64,000 bases of DNA from positions 146,325 through 210,324 of the forward strand of contig ARYC01000105.1 of assembly GCA_000711775.1 (NCBI GenBank), read 5' to 3'. This stretch comes from Oxytricha trifallax (taxonomy: Eukaryota > Ciliophora > Spirotrichea > Sporadotrichida > Oxytrichidae). Shown piece after piece: positions 12,630 to 26,400 of the stretch. Within the stretch, counting starts at the first letter, position 1, and every line of letters begins with the position of its first letter. The position numbers were made by a program, and so were the translations under genes. The notes under the pieces are model-generated. The model had not been told where the DNA came from. It did no database searches and saw only the letters and a list, made by a program, of their open reading frames with translations.

Positions 12630-14221
12630 ATGCGAATAGAATTTACGCAGAAATAGCTCCAATCACTGACTCGCTATAAAATAGATCATGATGAGGTATG
12701 TCGATTGGCTATTCTTTACGAAAGCTCTAACTTAATTAATTTTTATAAAAATTAAAACAGCCTGATAAAATTCATTTTTTTAGGAGTCTTTAGATAATCT
12801 TGAACGACAAAAAATAAAAGATGCATGGGATCAAAATTAGGGAAATTTTGATGCCTTTTTATTAGCTTTAAAGGAACTAAGCGATATCAACCTTTGGAAA
12901 TCAAAAAGAATCGACTTGGCATTTTGGCATGAACCACTTAACATAATTGACGATGCTCTGAGTTCAATACTAAAAGAGTAATACTTTAAATATGGTTAAA
13001 ATTATATAATAGAAACATAAATTAGAATGAGACGATATTAATCATTCTGAGATTCTTGAAAAATATGCTTTAGTATGCCTCTAACATTAATTTCTTCAGT
13101 TCAGTGGATGTAAATTACTTTTTATATTAATATTGAATATTTCTAATAGAGATTGATAGAAATCTATGGCCGATATAGTGATGACCTCAATGTTATTTCA
13201 GAAGTCTTAGGCATTTTTATCTCAATAAGTTCCAAAATCAATGACAAGAAAAGCTTGATTTTTAATTTGTTTTTATATTTAAGCACTATTGAGAACAATT
13301 ATAAGGGAGGCTTAGAAACCTTTGATAAAGATATCAAGCAGTTAATCAACTAAATACTATAGGTTTACTAAAATTACAAAATATTATACATTAATATACG
13401 AGAGCTCAATTCTTTTTATTAATCGTAAAAATTAAAAGAATAATGCAAACTTGACTCTTTGTAAAATTAAATTTAAATAACATAATTAAAATTAAATATA
13501 AAAGTAACGTTAAATATATAAGCACCTTTATTTAATAAATATACAATAAAAAAGGATTCAAATAATGATATTGATGTCTAAAAACTAAGATAATTTAATG
13601 AATATAAAGAAATATTTTTAAATTCATCATAATATACAGGAGAGTCTTCTGAATTATGCGATAAATATTTAAATAAATATGAAGAAAAACATATGTGATA
13701 TTTATTTAATAAATCTATAATAAAATTGGCTATATATAACTTAACTTTACTTCTATATTTTTAAATAAAATTTACTCTTTTACCCAAAAGTAAAAATATT
13801 TCACTGAAGTATTTATAATTATATAGAATATGTATAAATTTGAAAAAAAAATATTAATATCTATATTATTTTTTGTGCTAATTCTTTTTTTAGCTGAATG
13901 AAAGAGAGCATAATGGGTCTAATCTACAATTTCGAATAGATTACTTTTCTCTTACTCCAAATAGGCCCCAATCAAAACGAGATTAGCGAGGACATCAAGC
14001 AATCATTAAGAAAAAGCATCGAAACCAATAAGCCCGAGGAATATGGCGACAGGAAATCTCAATATGATGCTCTTGTCATATTCCAGAATATTATTCACGA
14101 TTAAAGAACTCTGGAGGAGGTTTATGTTATTATACTCAAAGCACTGAATTTATACTGTAAGGAATGTTTTTTAGTCAATATTTATGTATAGTAAATGTTG
14201 GTGACCTTGAGATATTAATAA
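12630..14221 (+). CDS. N-terminal segments of the HUWE1/UPL1-like ligase on the opposite strand (inverted MDSs)
   Basis: ATG at 12630. Introns 12696-12783 (88 nt), 12978-13012 (35 nt) and 13110-13149 (40 nt) give one frame. Residues about 35-75 (LALKELSDINLWKSKRIDL, then ..LNIIDDALSSILKE) match the opening of HUWE1/UPL1 (L..I..W..G....HWVDL...D). Residues about 90-160 (LRFLKNMLQYASNINFFSSV, then ..NVISEVLGIFISISSK) match the DUF908 repeat of UPL1. After an AT-rich stretch (13,375-13,880) a second segment, from ATG 13,894, runs to the 7-mer TTAATAA at 14,215-14,221. The same 7-mer sits inverted at 11,958-11,964, and joining there continues in frame into the minus-strand body. What is seen: correct domain order, wrong strand. 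A separate head-to-head paralogue fragment is the alternative. Confidence 0.65.
13375..13880 (+). other. AT-rich interval with a possible small MDS between 14-bp direct repeats
   Basis: The repeat TTTATTTAATAAAT occurs at 13527-13540 and 13701-13714. Between them the plus strand has an open frame with coding-like composition (..ESSELCDKYLNKYEEK) ending at a TGA near 13,695. It could be an extra macronuclear-destined segment of the ligase gene or an IES flanked by a pointer. The rest of the interval shows no convincing coding. Confidence 0.35.
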
Positions 14222-14344
14222 ATTCATTAAAATAACATTTTATTTTTTGAGATGACAAGAGACAAGCGCTCATAATAAGTTAGAGAATATTTTTGTAACT
14301 AATTCGCAATTTATATCGTGTATTATAAAGTTTAGAAAATAAAA

Positions 14345-17300
14345 ATGGAAAACTCATTAAAAGATTCAACAGAAAATGGTGTATAAAATTTAAATACAAA
14401 AAGCTTTACATAACAAGGCTTTGATCTCTCAGCTTTTATGGAAAAACACAAACGAAATTATTCAGCAAATTTAACTAAAACTAAAAAGCGTTTGATTTCA
14501 CTCAAGAAACAATAATTATAACAGCCTTCATTTATGAATCAATAATTGATCGAGATTTCATGACCTTAACTTACAGAGAGAAATAATTAATAATCCAAAG
14601 ATAAGCCTCTATACATCAATCGAACATAAATTATCGCTGCTGTACCAGTAATTAACAAACTAAAGCCTTCTAAATCATAGAGTAACATTCATTAACAAAT
14701 CTAGAAAGATTTCAATATGCTTAAGAGATTTGAGAGAGATAGAATTTCTTATACATCAATCAAACCATATGAATTTAAAGACAAGGAATTCACAATGATT
14801 AAATAGCGAGAGATTTTGTAAGATCTAAAATCTTACAACAATATTCATACTATGATCTTGAAAAACCTATCTCATTTTAAACTATTAAGTAGAGCAATGA
14901 CAGTGAACTATGAATTCTTCAATGAGCTGCTAAAAGAGTAGTAGCCTGATGTAACTCACCAATATTTAGAGTTTGACTTGACTCATCTAAATGCTTAAAA
15001 TAACATGTAAAATTCAAACAATAAGAGCAATTTAACATCATCTAGAGGAAGTTAAAATGTGCCACTTTAATTACTATCCCAGCACTATCATGAAAATCCA
15101 ATAATGGAGTAGTCCATTGATATTTTCTCTAGGATAGCCTTTTCTACTGACCTAATGATAAATAAAGTTATGCAGTAATAGCTCATCATTGAGTGTTTCT
15201 CCTAGCTTCGATAAAATATTAGGCATATAGTAAAAACAAAAGACAACAGTTCTAATTAATCACAAAACTCAAAGATCGTAGACTCAGTAGTAGACATAAA
15301 CGCTATTTTCAATAACTTAGTGTTCTTTATTGATAAATTAATCGCTCATAAATCTGCTGTTGAATAGGAATTATACCAAAATAATTAAATCAGAATTGAG
15401 TAAGTGAAGGAAGATAAGAAATTCGAGATATCGTAGTTACAAAAATAAAACGATAAAATTACCTAAGAATTGTAAAATCTTCAAAGTGAGAGCAAGTATT
15501 AAATATAAGAGTTGACATAGAGAATCAAAATACTTGAGTCGATTAATGAAGAAAATGATGATGAATTAAGTAAGAATTGACTTTCATTTATTTATGAATT
15601 GTAGAAATTTACAAAAAACTAAAGGCCAGTGAGGAATTGCAAGATCTTGAGCAATTAGGTTAAAATATGGACAGTTATTTTGAAGCAGCGTAAACTTAAA
15701 AGAAACTTATAGTCAAAAGTTTGAGTAATCTCTCTCGACTGGTTGATTTTAAATCTTTAGAAAATGTAAGCATAAATTTCACTAAGTAACTCTTTACTTA
15801 TAGGATAAAAATTCAAGGATAAAAAATGCAGCTATTTAAACAGATGATTTAGCTGATATAAATTTTACTATGATTTTGAAATTGGAGAATGAAGCGAAAT
15901 TATGCAAACCATTTGTAAATATTGTGGATAAAAAATTAATACTGGATACATTTTCATCTACATAAAAATCATTGAGATTTGATGCTGAAATAGATAATAC
16001 TCTTTAAAGATTATTCAGTTTCAAACTATAAAATGATTTGATGGTTCTTGGAAATCTAAAAGATTCTAAAATCGACAGTTATTCTAATTTTCTAGTCAAG
16101 AATTTTATAAGGGAACATTTAAGAAGATTAATATTAAATAGGTTTTAAATTTATATCTGTAATAACTTTTAATAACCCCTTTTAACATAAAATATAAGAA
16201 CTTGGTATCATCCATTTATGCACTCTTTTGAAAGAATGCGAAAAGAAGAGAACACTGTTACAGCAACTTTAATACATTATGCTTGGTTTAAAGCCAAAAT
16301 TCCTTTTCTTTACCATCCCTAATATCTAATTCTTAGTTTTAGGAATCTTTGACGATCAAGCAAGAATTTAAAACAACATGTTTGAAATTTAAGAAGCCAT
16401 TAAGTATTTGTTCAGGGTTAGGCAAATTTATCCCTCTATAGTCATTAACGAGTTTAAAGAAGAACGGATTCAAATTATTTAACAATTACTTGTATTTATG
16501 CTTTTAAAGAAAGAATTGCAGGATTTGTAATTGTGGGATTTCGTTGGGTATTAAAAGATTATGGAAAGAGCCAAGAAAATGATAGAATTAGCACTCTATT
16601 CGAATCAATCATTTTAGGTAGATCCATTTAATATCACATAGAATGAGGGATACTAAATTGAGGTATTGGATCTGAAAAAGCGAAATCTCAATAAAGACTT
16701 ATCGCTAAGCAACTTTTCATAAACAAGCAGGGATTTCGGTAACAAAACATTTCTAAAGAGATCAGAGATGATAAATGCAGAGTCAGGATAGTAAATGATT
16801 TATCAGTTAGCTTAGCTAATAATTAACATCATAATTAAAGATTAAGAATAAACTTTCTACAAGAAGCTGAAGTCAGCTTTTGAAGAGAACGATTTTGGAA
16901 AAAATGGATTTATCTATTAAGAACAAATCAAAGATATTCTTAAGAAAATTCTTCATGATTTTCTTAGTGAATTTTTACTATTAGTCCTTAATGAATACAT
17001 CCGCTCTTGCTTGCCTCCTGATCAAACTTAAATCACACTTTAGAAACTTGAAAACTTCTTTAAGTAAAACATGGGATACAAGAATCAAATACCTTTAGAA
17101 ATTCTGCTTAAAGTAATGTGCTATAAAATTCAAATTCTTGTAAAATATGAGCAAAGATTAATAAATAAAGAGGTGGAGAGCACTTTAAGAGATCATGAAT
17201 TTGATAAATGTAAATCGCAGATATTCAATTACTTCAATTTCAAGGATATTTTGCTAAGAATTACTGGGTAAAAGAATTAGTTAGAAGAAACACAAGTTTT

Positions 17301-17686
17301 GAAGATCTTTTAAGAAATCAGTTTATGTAGAGACAAGCTTTGGAATTCTAAGAATAGAGCTGATTTGATTTACAAATAATTTTTAGCTGCATAATATTCT
17401 TAATTTTAATAGATTAAAATTATAGTACACAACTAAAGTAATTTCAAATGCAAATCCACTAATAGCAAATAATGACTTATTAAATCCAATGAACTCTAAA
17501 AACTTGGAGAAACAATTAAACTTCTTGAGTGAGAAATCTTATAAGCACTCAAAAATGAATTCGCATTAATCTGCGATACTGGGAAGTGTAAACTTATCAA
17601 GTAGGTAGTCTTTTAAAGCAAATCAAAGTTCAACTAATTTACAACCCATGAGGCGCTAGAGTACTTTGAGAATGAGGATTAATTGA
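14345..17686 (+). CDS. unknown 1,037-aa coiled-coil protein with an EF-hand-like motif
   Basis: ATG at 14345, TGA at 17684-17686. Five GT..AG introns (14490-14576, 15570-15604, 15766-15803, 16159-16198, 17438-17465) leave exactly 1,038 codons; the last, 28 nt, is unusually short and the least certain. The N-terminal half is Gln/Asn/Ser-rich with a charged coiled-coil stretch before the second intron. The second half is helical and contains FEENDFGKNGFIYQEQIKDI near 16,880-16,940, which fits an EF-hand loop (D-x-G-x-N-G-x-I). The tail is Ser-rich and basic. No family recognised; calcium binding is inference from one motif. No IES is needed to read it, unusual for this window. Confidence 0.8.
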
Positions 17687-17789
17687 TTGATTTTATGATA
17701 TATAAATAACTGGTTTTAAAATAAGATACATTTTAACAATTAAATCAAATTATATTTTAATTTTATATAATAAATTAACTTTATTTATA

Positions 17790-18319
17790 ATGGATCCAAC
17801 CGGAACAGACTTCAGGAAATATATTTATTTATTTAATTCTTATTTATTTTTCAAAATTATTAAATGATATTATTATTATTATATAAATCTAAGGTATCTC
17901 CGATACCTATTGATCCTTATTATTAGTAGTAATACGTAAGATAAATTACTTAAAGCGAGCAATCTGAGCTAACAGCCAACAATATCTCAAAGCCAAAATA
18001 CTTCTCATAAAATCTTTAGAATCTCACAATTATTAAAACTCCTATTAAGAAATAAAATAACCATCATGAGTTTGATGTTTCAACACTAGAACCCATAAAT
18101 TAATCATTTACGATTAGCAATAAGAATAATAAAGATAATGGCATTAATTAGTATCAAAATATCAAAACAAATAATCAGACTCATATAAACAAAATTATTT
18201 ACAAATACCATATTAGAAAGGGGAAAATAACGACAACATTAAATTATTTACGAAACTAAATTTACAGATTTATGATTTTTCTATATTATACAAACAATTA
18301 TATTTAAAATTCACCATGA
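17790..18319 (+). CDS. small Gln/Asn-rich fragment of unknown gene
   Basis: ATG at 17790 begins MDPTGTDF, then the frame runs into TGA in AT-rich DNA. At 17,892 a new open frame starts (VSPIPIDPYYQQQYV) and continues with Gln/Asn/Ser-rich sequence to a TGA at 18317-18319. The two parts probably belong together across an IES, but I could not find a pointer that keeps the second frame. It may be a small gene or a displaced segment of another. Confidence 0.4.
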
Positions 18320-18791
18320 TTGATAAGCTTACAAAATCAGCACAAAAATTAATTTATGTGTTTTATAATTTATACTAAGCAAAAACACAGTGTTAATTAA
18401 AATAAGTAAAATTTCATTGTTAATTTACTATTATAAGATGTAATAAAATTACTTAAATATCTTCACTCTTTAAAGATATACTGACACAAATTTGGGAATT
18501 TATATTTCTAAGAATATGTTTTTAATAATTTTATAAGAAATAGAATAGTAACGAAACTTAAGAATTTCATGATTAAATATCTATTTCATTAGGATGATAT
18601 AATATAATAAAAAGATAAATCTGCAATAATACTAAAATATTACATTTTCTTTGCATTTTTAATGAAATTTCACTCATATGTTTAAAAAAAATTTCAAGTA
18701 AAAAATATTCTTAACCCCCTTCCTATACACTAAACTACTATATTATTAAGGTATATTTATGAATAATTTTTATTTGATAAACTAAAGCCTA
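18320..18791. other. AT-rich intergenic or eliminated DNA
   Basis: About 470 bp of AT-rich sequence with no supported coding on either strand, ending just upstream of the next ATG at 18792. Confidence 0.5.
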
Positions 18792-21700
18792 ATGTCTATA
18801 AACCAAGAAAGCAAATTAAACTATCAATTTCCTTAAATTGGTAAATCTTCAATAAAATCCTCTTACCGCCAGTCATTAAATTTCAATTAATCAAATCTGG
18901 AGGATAGGCAAAGTGCATTAAAATTCTTGAATTAAAGTAGCAATGAACCGATTGTTAATGTGAGATCTTCATATGATTTGAAACTCAAGAAAAGTAGTAA
19001 ATCTGTGCTTTAAAAATATGAAAAGATCTAAAAAGGCATTCAATACTTACAGCCCTTTACTAATATTGTGATTGTGATATATACAACTGTTATTTTAATA
19101 ATCTAATTTAACTATTCTTTAAAGTATAACACATACATGAATGAAAGCAGGAACGACATTCCGACTCAATCAAACTCCCTAAATAGCAACCTGAAGTCTT
19201 TGAAACAGCAAAAATAAGAACGCTATAGATCAGTACAGCAGTCAATTTAGTATGAGATCCCAAACTTGAAATCAAATGATAAGACTTTCGATAACGATTA
19301 AGAAGTTTTCTACAGTATAGATTAAACCCATGAATATGACTATGTTAATGCTAGTTTGAAAATATTGCCAAATATGATCACTTCTAACCCTGATAAACCC
19401 CTCAATTTTATAACTAAAAAGAAAAACCAACAGCATTTAAGGCATTAATTGAAGAGTTTGATTGATTAGAAATCGCCACATAAGCAGCAGTAGTCTAGTT
19501 AAGATCTCGAACAATTTTAACTAAACTCCCTAATTAATCTGTCAAATAATAAGACTAGTCTATAGGATTTACTTGATAAAAACGTGGGTCTCATCTCGTC
19601 ATCTTAAATGTCTAGTAAACATGCAAATGACGACAATCCCTTTATCAATTAATAGCTGCTTTATGAGCTTTCATAGATGCCAAGTCAAGCATAGCTAAGT
19701 ATGATTGGAGGCCAGAATAGTCTAAGTAAAGTATAATTGATACCCAGGAGGGAGCTTAACCGAATGGAGGAGCAATTGGATGAATAGGAAATATCTATTA
19801 AGGAGAGAATGATACCTAAAGATAACAATTTAAATTTTGAAAATCATTTGAAGAGTATAATTGATAACTAGAACACCTAAAACAGATATATTAGAGATTA
19901 TATGTAATTTTATGAAATATATATTTATAGTTTTTTATTAGGTTTACCAGTAGATTTTAGAGGAATTTGTATAAAAGTTACCAAATAAAACTTTTAAAAA
20001 GGAAAAAGAACTTCTCAACAGACTGCTCACTGGTTTCTCAACATAATTTAAAGATCTTAAACAACTTTCCAATCAATAAATAATGCTAAATGAGACAACA
20101 ATCAAAGAACTTAATAACTAAATTGACTAATTAAAACAAGACTTTGATTTATTTAAGTAGACTTAATCTATGGAAGCATATTTCTTGAGACAATTATAGG
20201 ATAGTACTGATCCCAAGGAAAAAAGAGAGAAATTCGTGAAATCAATCGATGACTTTATGTAAGCAGACACTTTGAAGAAAGTTTGGGACTTAGATCAAGA
20301 CGAGAGAGAAAACAACATGGATAAGAGTAAATTCAGTGGAGTTAATGTTTAGTTGAAAGACATTAAGAACTCAATGAGGGGGTTCAAAGACATCAGTAAA
20401 CTGTTGGAATATATGGGTATAGATGAGGAAAACGATGATGGCATGATGGAGGGTAATGTTCACTAAAGAGAATAAGTTGTAAAGTAAATCGAAAATGACA
20501 TGAACTTCACTATTTTTTTATTAACGCATAAATGAAGGATGTCTAAAAGACTACTGCTAAGAAAATTCTAGCCAGATTCATGAAGTAAACTTAAACATAA
20601 AATGCTCAGTGTTAAGCTTTCTCAATGGAGGAGCTGACATACGATCTCTAAAGATAGATAGATGACCTAAAAGATAGAGGAGACTCATTAAGATTTGAGA
20701 AAATTCAGCTATAAATAAAGAATGATAAGCTTTAAGATTCGTTAACTCAAATTACTGAATAAAAAAGAACGATTGAAAAGAATCTTACGTAGAATTGCGA
20801 CCTTATGCAAGTGGAAGTATAACAGATAAAACTAGAAAAGACAAAACTTATTGATGATAATGACACATTAAGATAGCAACTTCAAGACAAAGATGAGATA
20901 ATTAAAGATCTTGAGAGAAAATGTGAGGACAAGGATTATGTATAGAGCAGACTGAACAGTTTGAGGAATAAGTATGAGGAGTATGATTAAGTTCACAACG
21001 AAACTGAGAGAATGAAAATGAATAGATCTGGCTCTTTGCATTTCAACGATACTAGTGATAACGAAGGCAGAACACCATCATCATCAAATCGAAATTAGAG
21101 CTATAAATTTCAAGGAAGTAAATTGCTTTCTAAACAGTAGCTGAACTAAGCTGATAGTAAGCAGTCGTTTTTGTCTAGAAATCCTGGAAACTAAGATTTA
21201 TCCTATAATCAGTCATCATCAAGATATCACAAATATGGGGGTAGCCATATTCATAAAAATAGCTAATACAGTGAGAGTTAATTCTAAACCAACAGAGAAG
21301 AAGAGCTAAATAAGTATGAAAGAGATAGTTAAACAAATCAGACCCCAAGACAGAGAAACAAAACTATGGTTAGGAATGAGGGATAGTTTTAATTACTTAA
21401 ATTAACTTGCTAAAGTTAATTATTTTATAGTCTTCATAATAACAGCTTATAGATGAAAGTAGACCTATTTCACTTGGAAATTCACCTAGAATGAACGACA
21501 TGAAAGTAACAGTTTCTTAAAATCAGCAAGATGTTTTATTTTTACTTATTAAATACATTTTTAAATGAAGAAAAGACGCTTAAAGAGAAGACAAGCAGTC
21601 AGAAAAATCTAGCAAACTAAAAAGATACTCACTAATCGAAAATAGCTCAGAAGAATAAAGCAAGTTTGAAGAATAATGTCATAGCCAATAAAGATATCAG

Positions 21701-23387
21701 TCACACTTAGCCGTAGTAACCACCAAAGAAATCCAGAAATCAGAAATTACCAACAAATCAGTAATCCTAACTAGGTACCTAAAATAAATCTTAGCTTGAT
21801 TAAAATAAGTCGCAAGATAAAATTGATATCAAAGATTAGACTCATAGTTAGATAGCACTAGAAAAGATTAATCGAGTAAATGCTGATAATAAATCGGGTT
21901 TGCTGAAAAATAGTTAAGTTCCAAGTCTGTCATAGTTTAAGCAAGTCCATCAAAATCAAAATAGATTATAAACCTAATTTTATTCAAAATTGTAGATAAA
22001 TTGATAAATAAATGCTTAACTAAATTGAAACTTTTACTGTAATTAAATCATTTGTTATTATGAACTTATTTATGAATTCCTAGTGCATTAATTCAAGAAC
22101 TCCACTCATTTAGACGTACAAGATTCCAACATTTTAGACAGTAAAGATACTCTAGAAATAGAGCAAAATTAATACATAATCGAAGACGAAGAATATAATC
22201 AATTTGGTCAGGACAGCATTTACTTACAGAACGACAGGTCCAGATAAAAGTAGCAATAAATACAAAATCCACAACACTCTGATGCCAGAAAAAGTATGTA
22301 AAACTCAAAGCTCAGAATTGATCAATATGAGTAAGATGCCTACGGTAGATAGCTTTCAATCACTAAGGCAAGAGATTCGAACGTAAATTTCAGATAGAAC
22401 ATAGCATAAAACTAGCAAATGTTTATATAGGGTAGTTAAATAAACAAGCTAGCTGATTCCTAACTAGATAGTACAAGAATGAAAAACTTACCAGGACAAC
22501 CGGATGATTCTTTTTATTAAGAACTTGACCCTAAGTACAACACGAATGAGTTACTTCTAAATAATTACAAAAGCACTAAGGATTTGATGCAAGAAGCAAA
22601 CATCCAAAGAAATTAGTAGTAATTTAGCACGATTTAGCAATTCCCTAAAATCAGAAGCCAAGTTTCAATAATCTCTAGAAAATCAAATAATATACCACTA
22701 AATTAGGAGGAATACTAGACTTATTAAAATCAATTTTCACACAATAAAAGTAGCGATATGATACAAATGAAAAATCTGAGATCTTTCAACAATTAATTCA
22801 ATCCATTGATTAATTCTACTATTTAAAACACTGCTAATGCAACTACACACGGAGAATAAGTTGTATAAAAGAAGTTTAGAAATGTTTCTACTTTTGCTGT
22901 TTAAACTGAAAATGACACGTTTATGGATCAAATTATTGAGATCGTTTAGAGTCTGATTATAACTCAACTTGAATAGGAGCAATATAAATATACTGATAAA
23001 GAATTTGATATATTAGTTAAAAAAACAATGGACTTATCTAGCAAGATTAAGTCTAAGATTGCAAAATATAAAGTTATATAATTGTTTTTTAAGATTGGAA
23101 ATGGAGGAGATGTGTTTTTCAAAGCAGGGTAATTTTTGACTCAGGCATCATCACTGTAAAAATTAAAAAATCCCCAAAGCCCTTAAAAAGGAATCTTAGA
23201 GGCTATTGATCCCAGAGAATAAAGCCCAACGTCTCCTTCTAAGTTCAGAGTTGAAGACCATTTCAAGGTTAGATTGCAAAAACGTGCTGGTGGAGCTGGA
23301 AATTTTTAGAGATATGGAGATAAGAAAAATTTAAGAGATCCCACTCAAGTATTACATGCTAATTCTATAACAAAGAATTAGCATTGA
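18792..23387 (+). CDS. unknown long membrane-anchored coiled-coil protein
   Basis: ATG at 18792, TGA at 23385-23387. After about 85 residues there is one hydrophobic helix (FTNIVIVIYTTVILIIQFNY), followed by a long Ser/Asn/Gln region and extended heptad-type coiled coils around 20,000-21,000. The C-terminal third (22,090-23,387) is one long open frame ending in a basic, Gly-containing segment. Frame breaks near 19,915-19,960, 20,515-20,550, 21,420, 21,540 and 21,990-22,090 are short introns or IESs; the one at 21,532 starts GTTTTA and ends AAG. No known family recognised. The single helix plus coiled coil suggests a structural or tethering role at a membrane, which is inference. Confidence 0.7.
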
Positions 23388-23491
23388 AGTAAATCATTTT
23401 ATAAGTTCAACCCTATTCTTTAATCTTTATACTCATTTTTGTTGATTTTTTCGTAGTTGAGTGTTTTTTAATTTGATTAAAATAATAAAAT

Positions 23492-26400
23492 ATGAAATAC
23501 TCTTAAAAACAAACTGCTGTTCGTTCTGATCCCTTCGCCTCTTCTAAACTTAAAAAAGGGCGAAAGAAAGGAGTGCCTTCTACTATAATAACTTCTTTTC
23601 AAAAAGACAATAATGGCTAATACCAACCGTTTTCAACAATGAATAACAATAACATTGGAATGAGTTAATTGTTCAGTACTTATTCCATTAATCCTTAATT
23701 AATGTCACCTCAACCCCAGTATTAATTCTAAAATTAATGAGACTATTTAAATTATCTTTGTTTTCTAAAATTCAGAATTTTATGAGACTAACTGATGATG
23801 ACAACAATGGAAATTTAAAAACTGTAGAATTCTCAAATCCAAAACTAGAAAAACTAATAACAACCTACTTAAAATAATTAAGGACATCATGGAAAGACTT
23901 TGTCCAGTTCTAATATAGGTATGTATGTACAAGGAAACAGTGATCTATAAAAGGGGCAGTCACAGTAAAAAAACAACACAAATAGCAAAAACATTGATTA
24001 AATGCAAAGACTCAAATAAAATTATATGAGTAATTAGCAGTAAAATTAGTAAATTAGAGATACCAATATTGTCCAAATTAATGAAAGATACTAGTTTATG
24101 AAAGTTAATTTTTAATGTTTGAAAAATTAATATCAGCAAAAGCCCATAAAAATCTGTAGGTAAAGCAGAGAATAAAGCCTCAGTAGATTTGTTCTAAAAT
24201 CTCTAGGTCAGCATGTTCAAAGATAGAGAAGCATTCTTTAAATTTTTTAGATTCATCTGAACAAATGGTTTAAGTATTTATATTATGATTCTCAGTGGAG
24301 CGACGAGCGGCAAACGGAAACTATGTAGCATTTGCTTGTGGACCACTCCGCCGCCCTCGCTATATAAATGAAAGAATTGAGCAAGAGTTAGTGGAATTCA
24401 AGCAAGAAATTGAAGAAAGATTTGAGAAATCAGCAGTCAACAAGGAATTTATCTTTCCACTCGTAGCCAATAGATTTGATTGCGATGAAGAAATTAATAG
24501 AAAGAAGAAAATTCAGATGGATAAATTTCTTGAGATACAAGCCAAATTATAGTGTAAGTTAATTCAATAATCTAATTATTTTAAATAGAACGAGATAGAG
24601 AACTTAGCACAGAGTATTCAACTGAACAAAGAAAACAAAATTTATCAGATTATTGATTATATAAATGTTAATTAACACATTTCAATGACAGTGAGTCCTA
24701 AGACTGTAGCAACCAAGAATGCAAATATGATAGTAGGGAGCTTTCATGATTCATAAAAATAAAATCAAAGTCCCATAAAAGTTCAAAGCTACGAAGTCAA
24801 AGAATAAAAGTAACTTATTATATCAGTAAAACTTTTTGTTTAGTTAATTGAATGATTTTATTGTTTTGAGAGATTCTAATCAGCATTCTTAGATCAATCA
24901 TCGTTTAGCTTAAGCCCAAATAAGTCCCTCTATAAATCATAATTATATGACAAACATGCTATATAATGCAGGCTCTTCGATTGAAGATCAGGTTTAATTA
25001 AGTTTAGACTCAGATAGCAATCGCTAATTTACTTAAGAGACACCAAATTCAGCGATGCTTACTAATTCTAGGAACAGAGGCACATTAAGTTCGTAGAGAG
25101 TAATAAAAAATCAAACATACGATTAGAGAAGTAAAAACACGACAGATACTTCATCTTAAATACAGAATCAAATAATATTAACATCTGGGACTCAATCAAC
25201 CACCAATAAAAACGGTAAAACTTCAAGCAGTAATATGCTATAGTAAACTTTTTAGAATTAAGTCAAGATTCTAGGCTAAACACCAAATTAAAAAAGGCAA
25301 AAATCTTCTAGATACACTATGGGAACTAATAATGCCTCTTAAAGTAATGACCCAAAAAAGTATTTACTTTAGAATTTCTATCCTAGCAGCATAGTTTAGA
25401 AAACTTAGACGTCAACCCAAAACGCGAAATCAAGAGACAGTGACATATTTAAATCTTCATTAATAGGGAGTCATGCAATTAATCTTTAATCTAGTGTGAT
25501 AAATCCCAAACATCCAGTAAATTTTGCTTCATTTCTATCTCAACCAGCTTAGGATTCTGCTTAGCAATAATACAAACGCTAAAATTCAAAGCGAAAATCT
25601 TCACGAACACAACTTTAAGTTGCTCAAAGTACCAATCAGTAAAAAGTCTAGTAAGAACCTTATAATAAATCTCAAGATCGCAATTAAGGTGGAATTTATA
25701 AATCCCTTGCTTTAAACATAGAAGATGGTTAATCTTTATTACAATCTGCAATAAACCTACAATCTTCATCAAGAAACTAATCTGAATTAGTGAAACCACA
25801 CTCTTAAGGGACTAGTGGTAATAACACTGCAAGCTTTATAAACTCGCTCTAAATGAAAAGTTTCGCGAACTAAATAGCTTAATAATAAATTTTGAGCAAT
25901 AAAGCGCACAGTTCAAATAATACAGGTACTAAATCTGCTTCTACTACTCATTCAAGGACTAAAACTTAAACTTCTTAAAATTTAGCAAACTATATGGCAC
26001 AGTAAAACAATCAAGCTTTGTAAAATCAGAACAATCTTATTAACCCTTAAATTTTGAAGACTTTCGATTAGAGAGTTTTCAGTCCATAGGCCAATCAGAG
26101 CAGACAGAATAATCTCATAGTGAAATCTCCTTAATCTCATACTTAATAGTAGTAGTAGTTTATTAATCAATTTCAAAATGTCAGCAAGAACTAAAGTTTA
26201 CTACAGTCTTCAAATCAATCGTAGCTAAGAGACTCCAGGAAGATCCAAATAGTGCCACCATAAGACTTGAAAAACTTCATTAACTTAACAAAGCCATTAA
26301 ATACTTAAAACAGCAGCGGCAATGGTATGTCTACCACACCAAATAAGTACACACCTATCGGTTTAAACTCGAATGTGAACGCCGTTTTGGCTTAGCAATA

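Noticed and set aside
22093..22386. Short ORFs on both strands
   Set aside because: Another frame at 22,090-23,387 is open for more than 400 codons and carries the typical Gln/Asn-rich composition.
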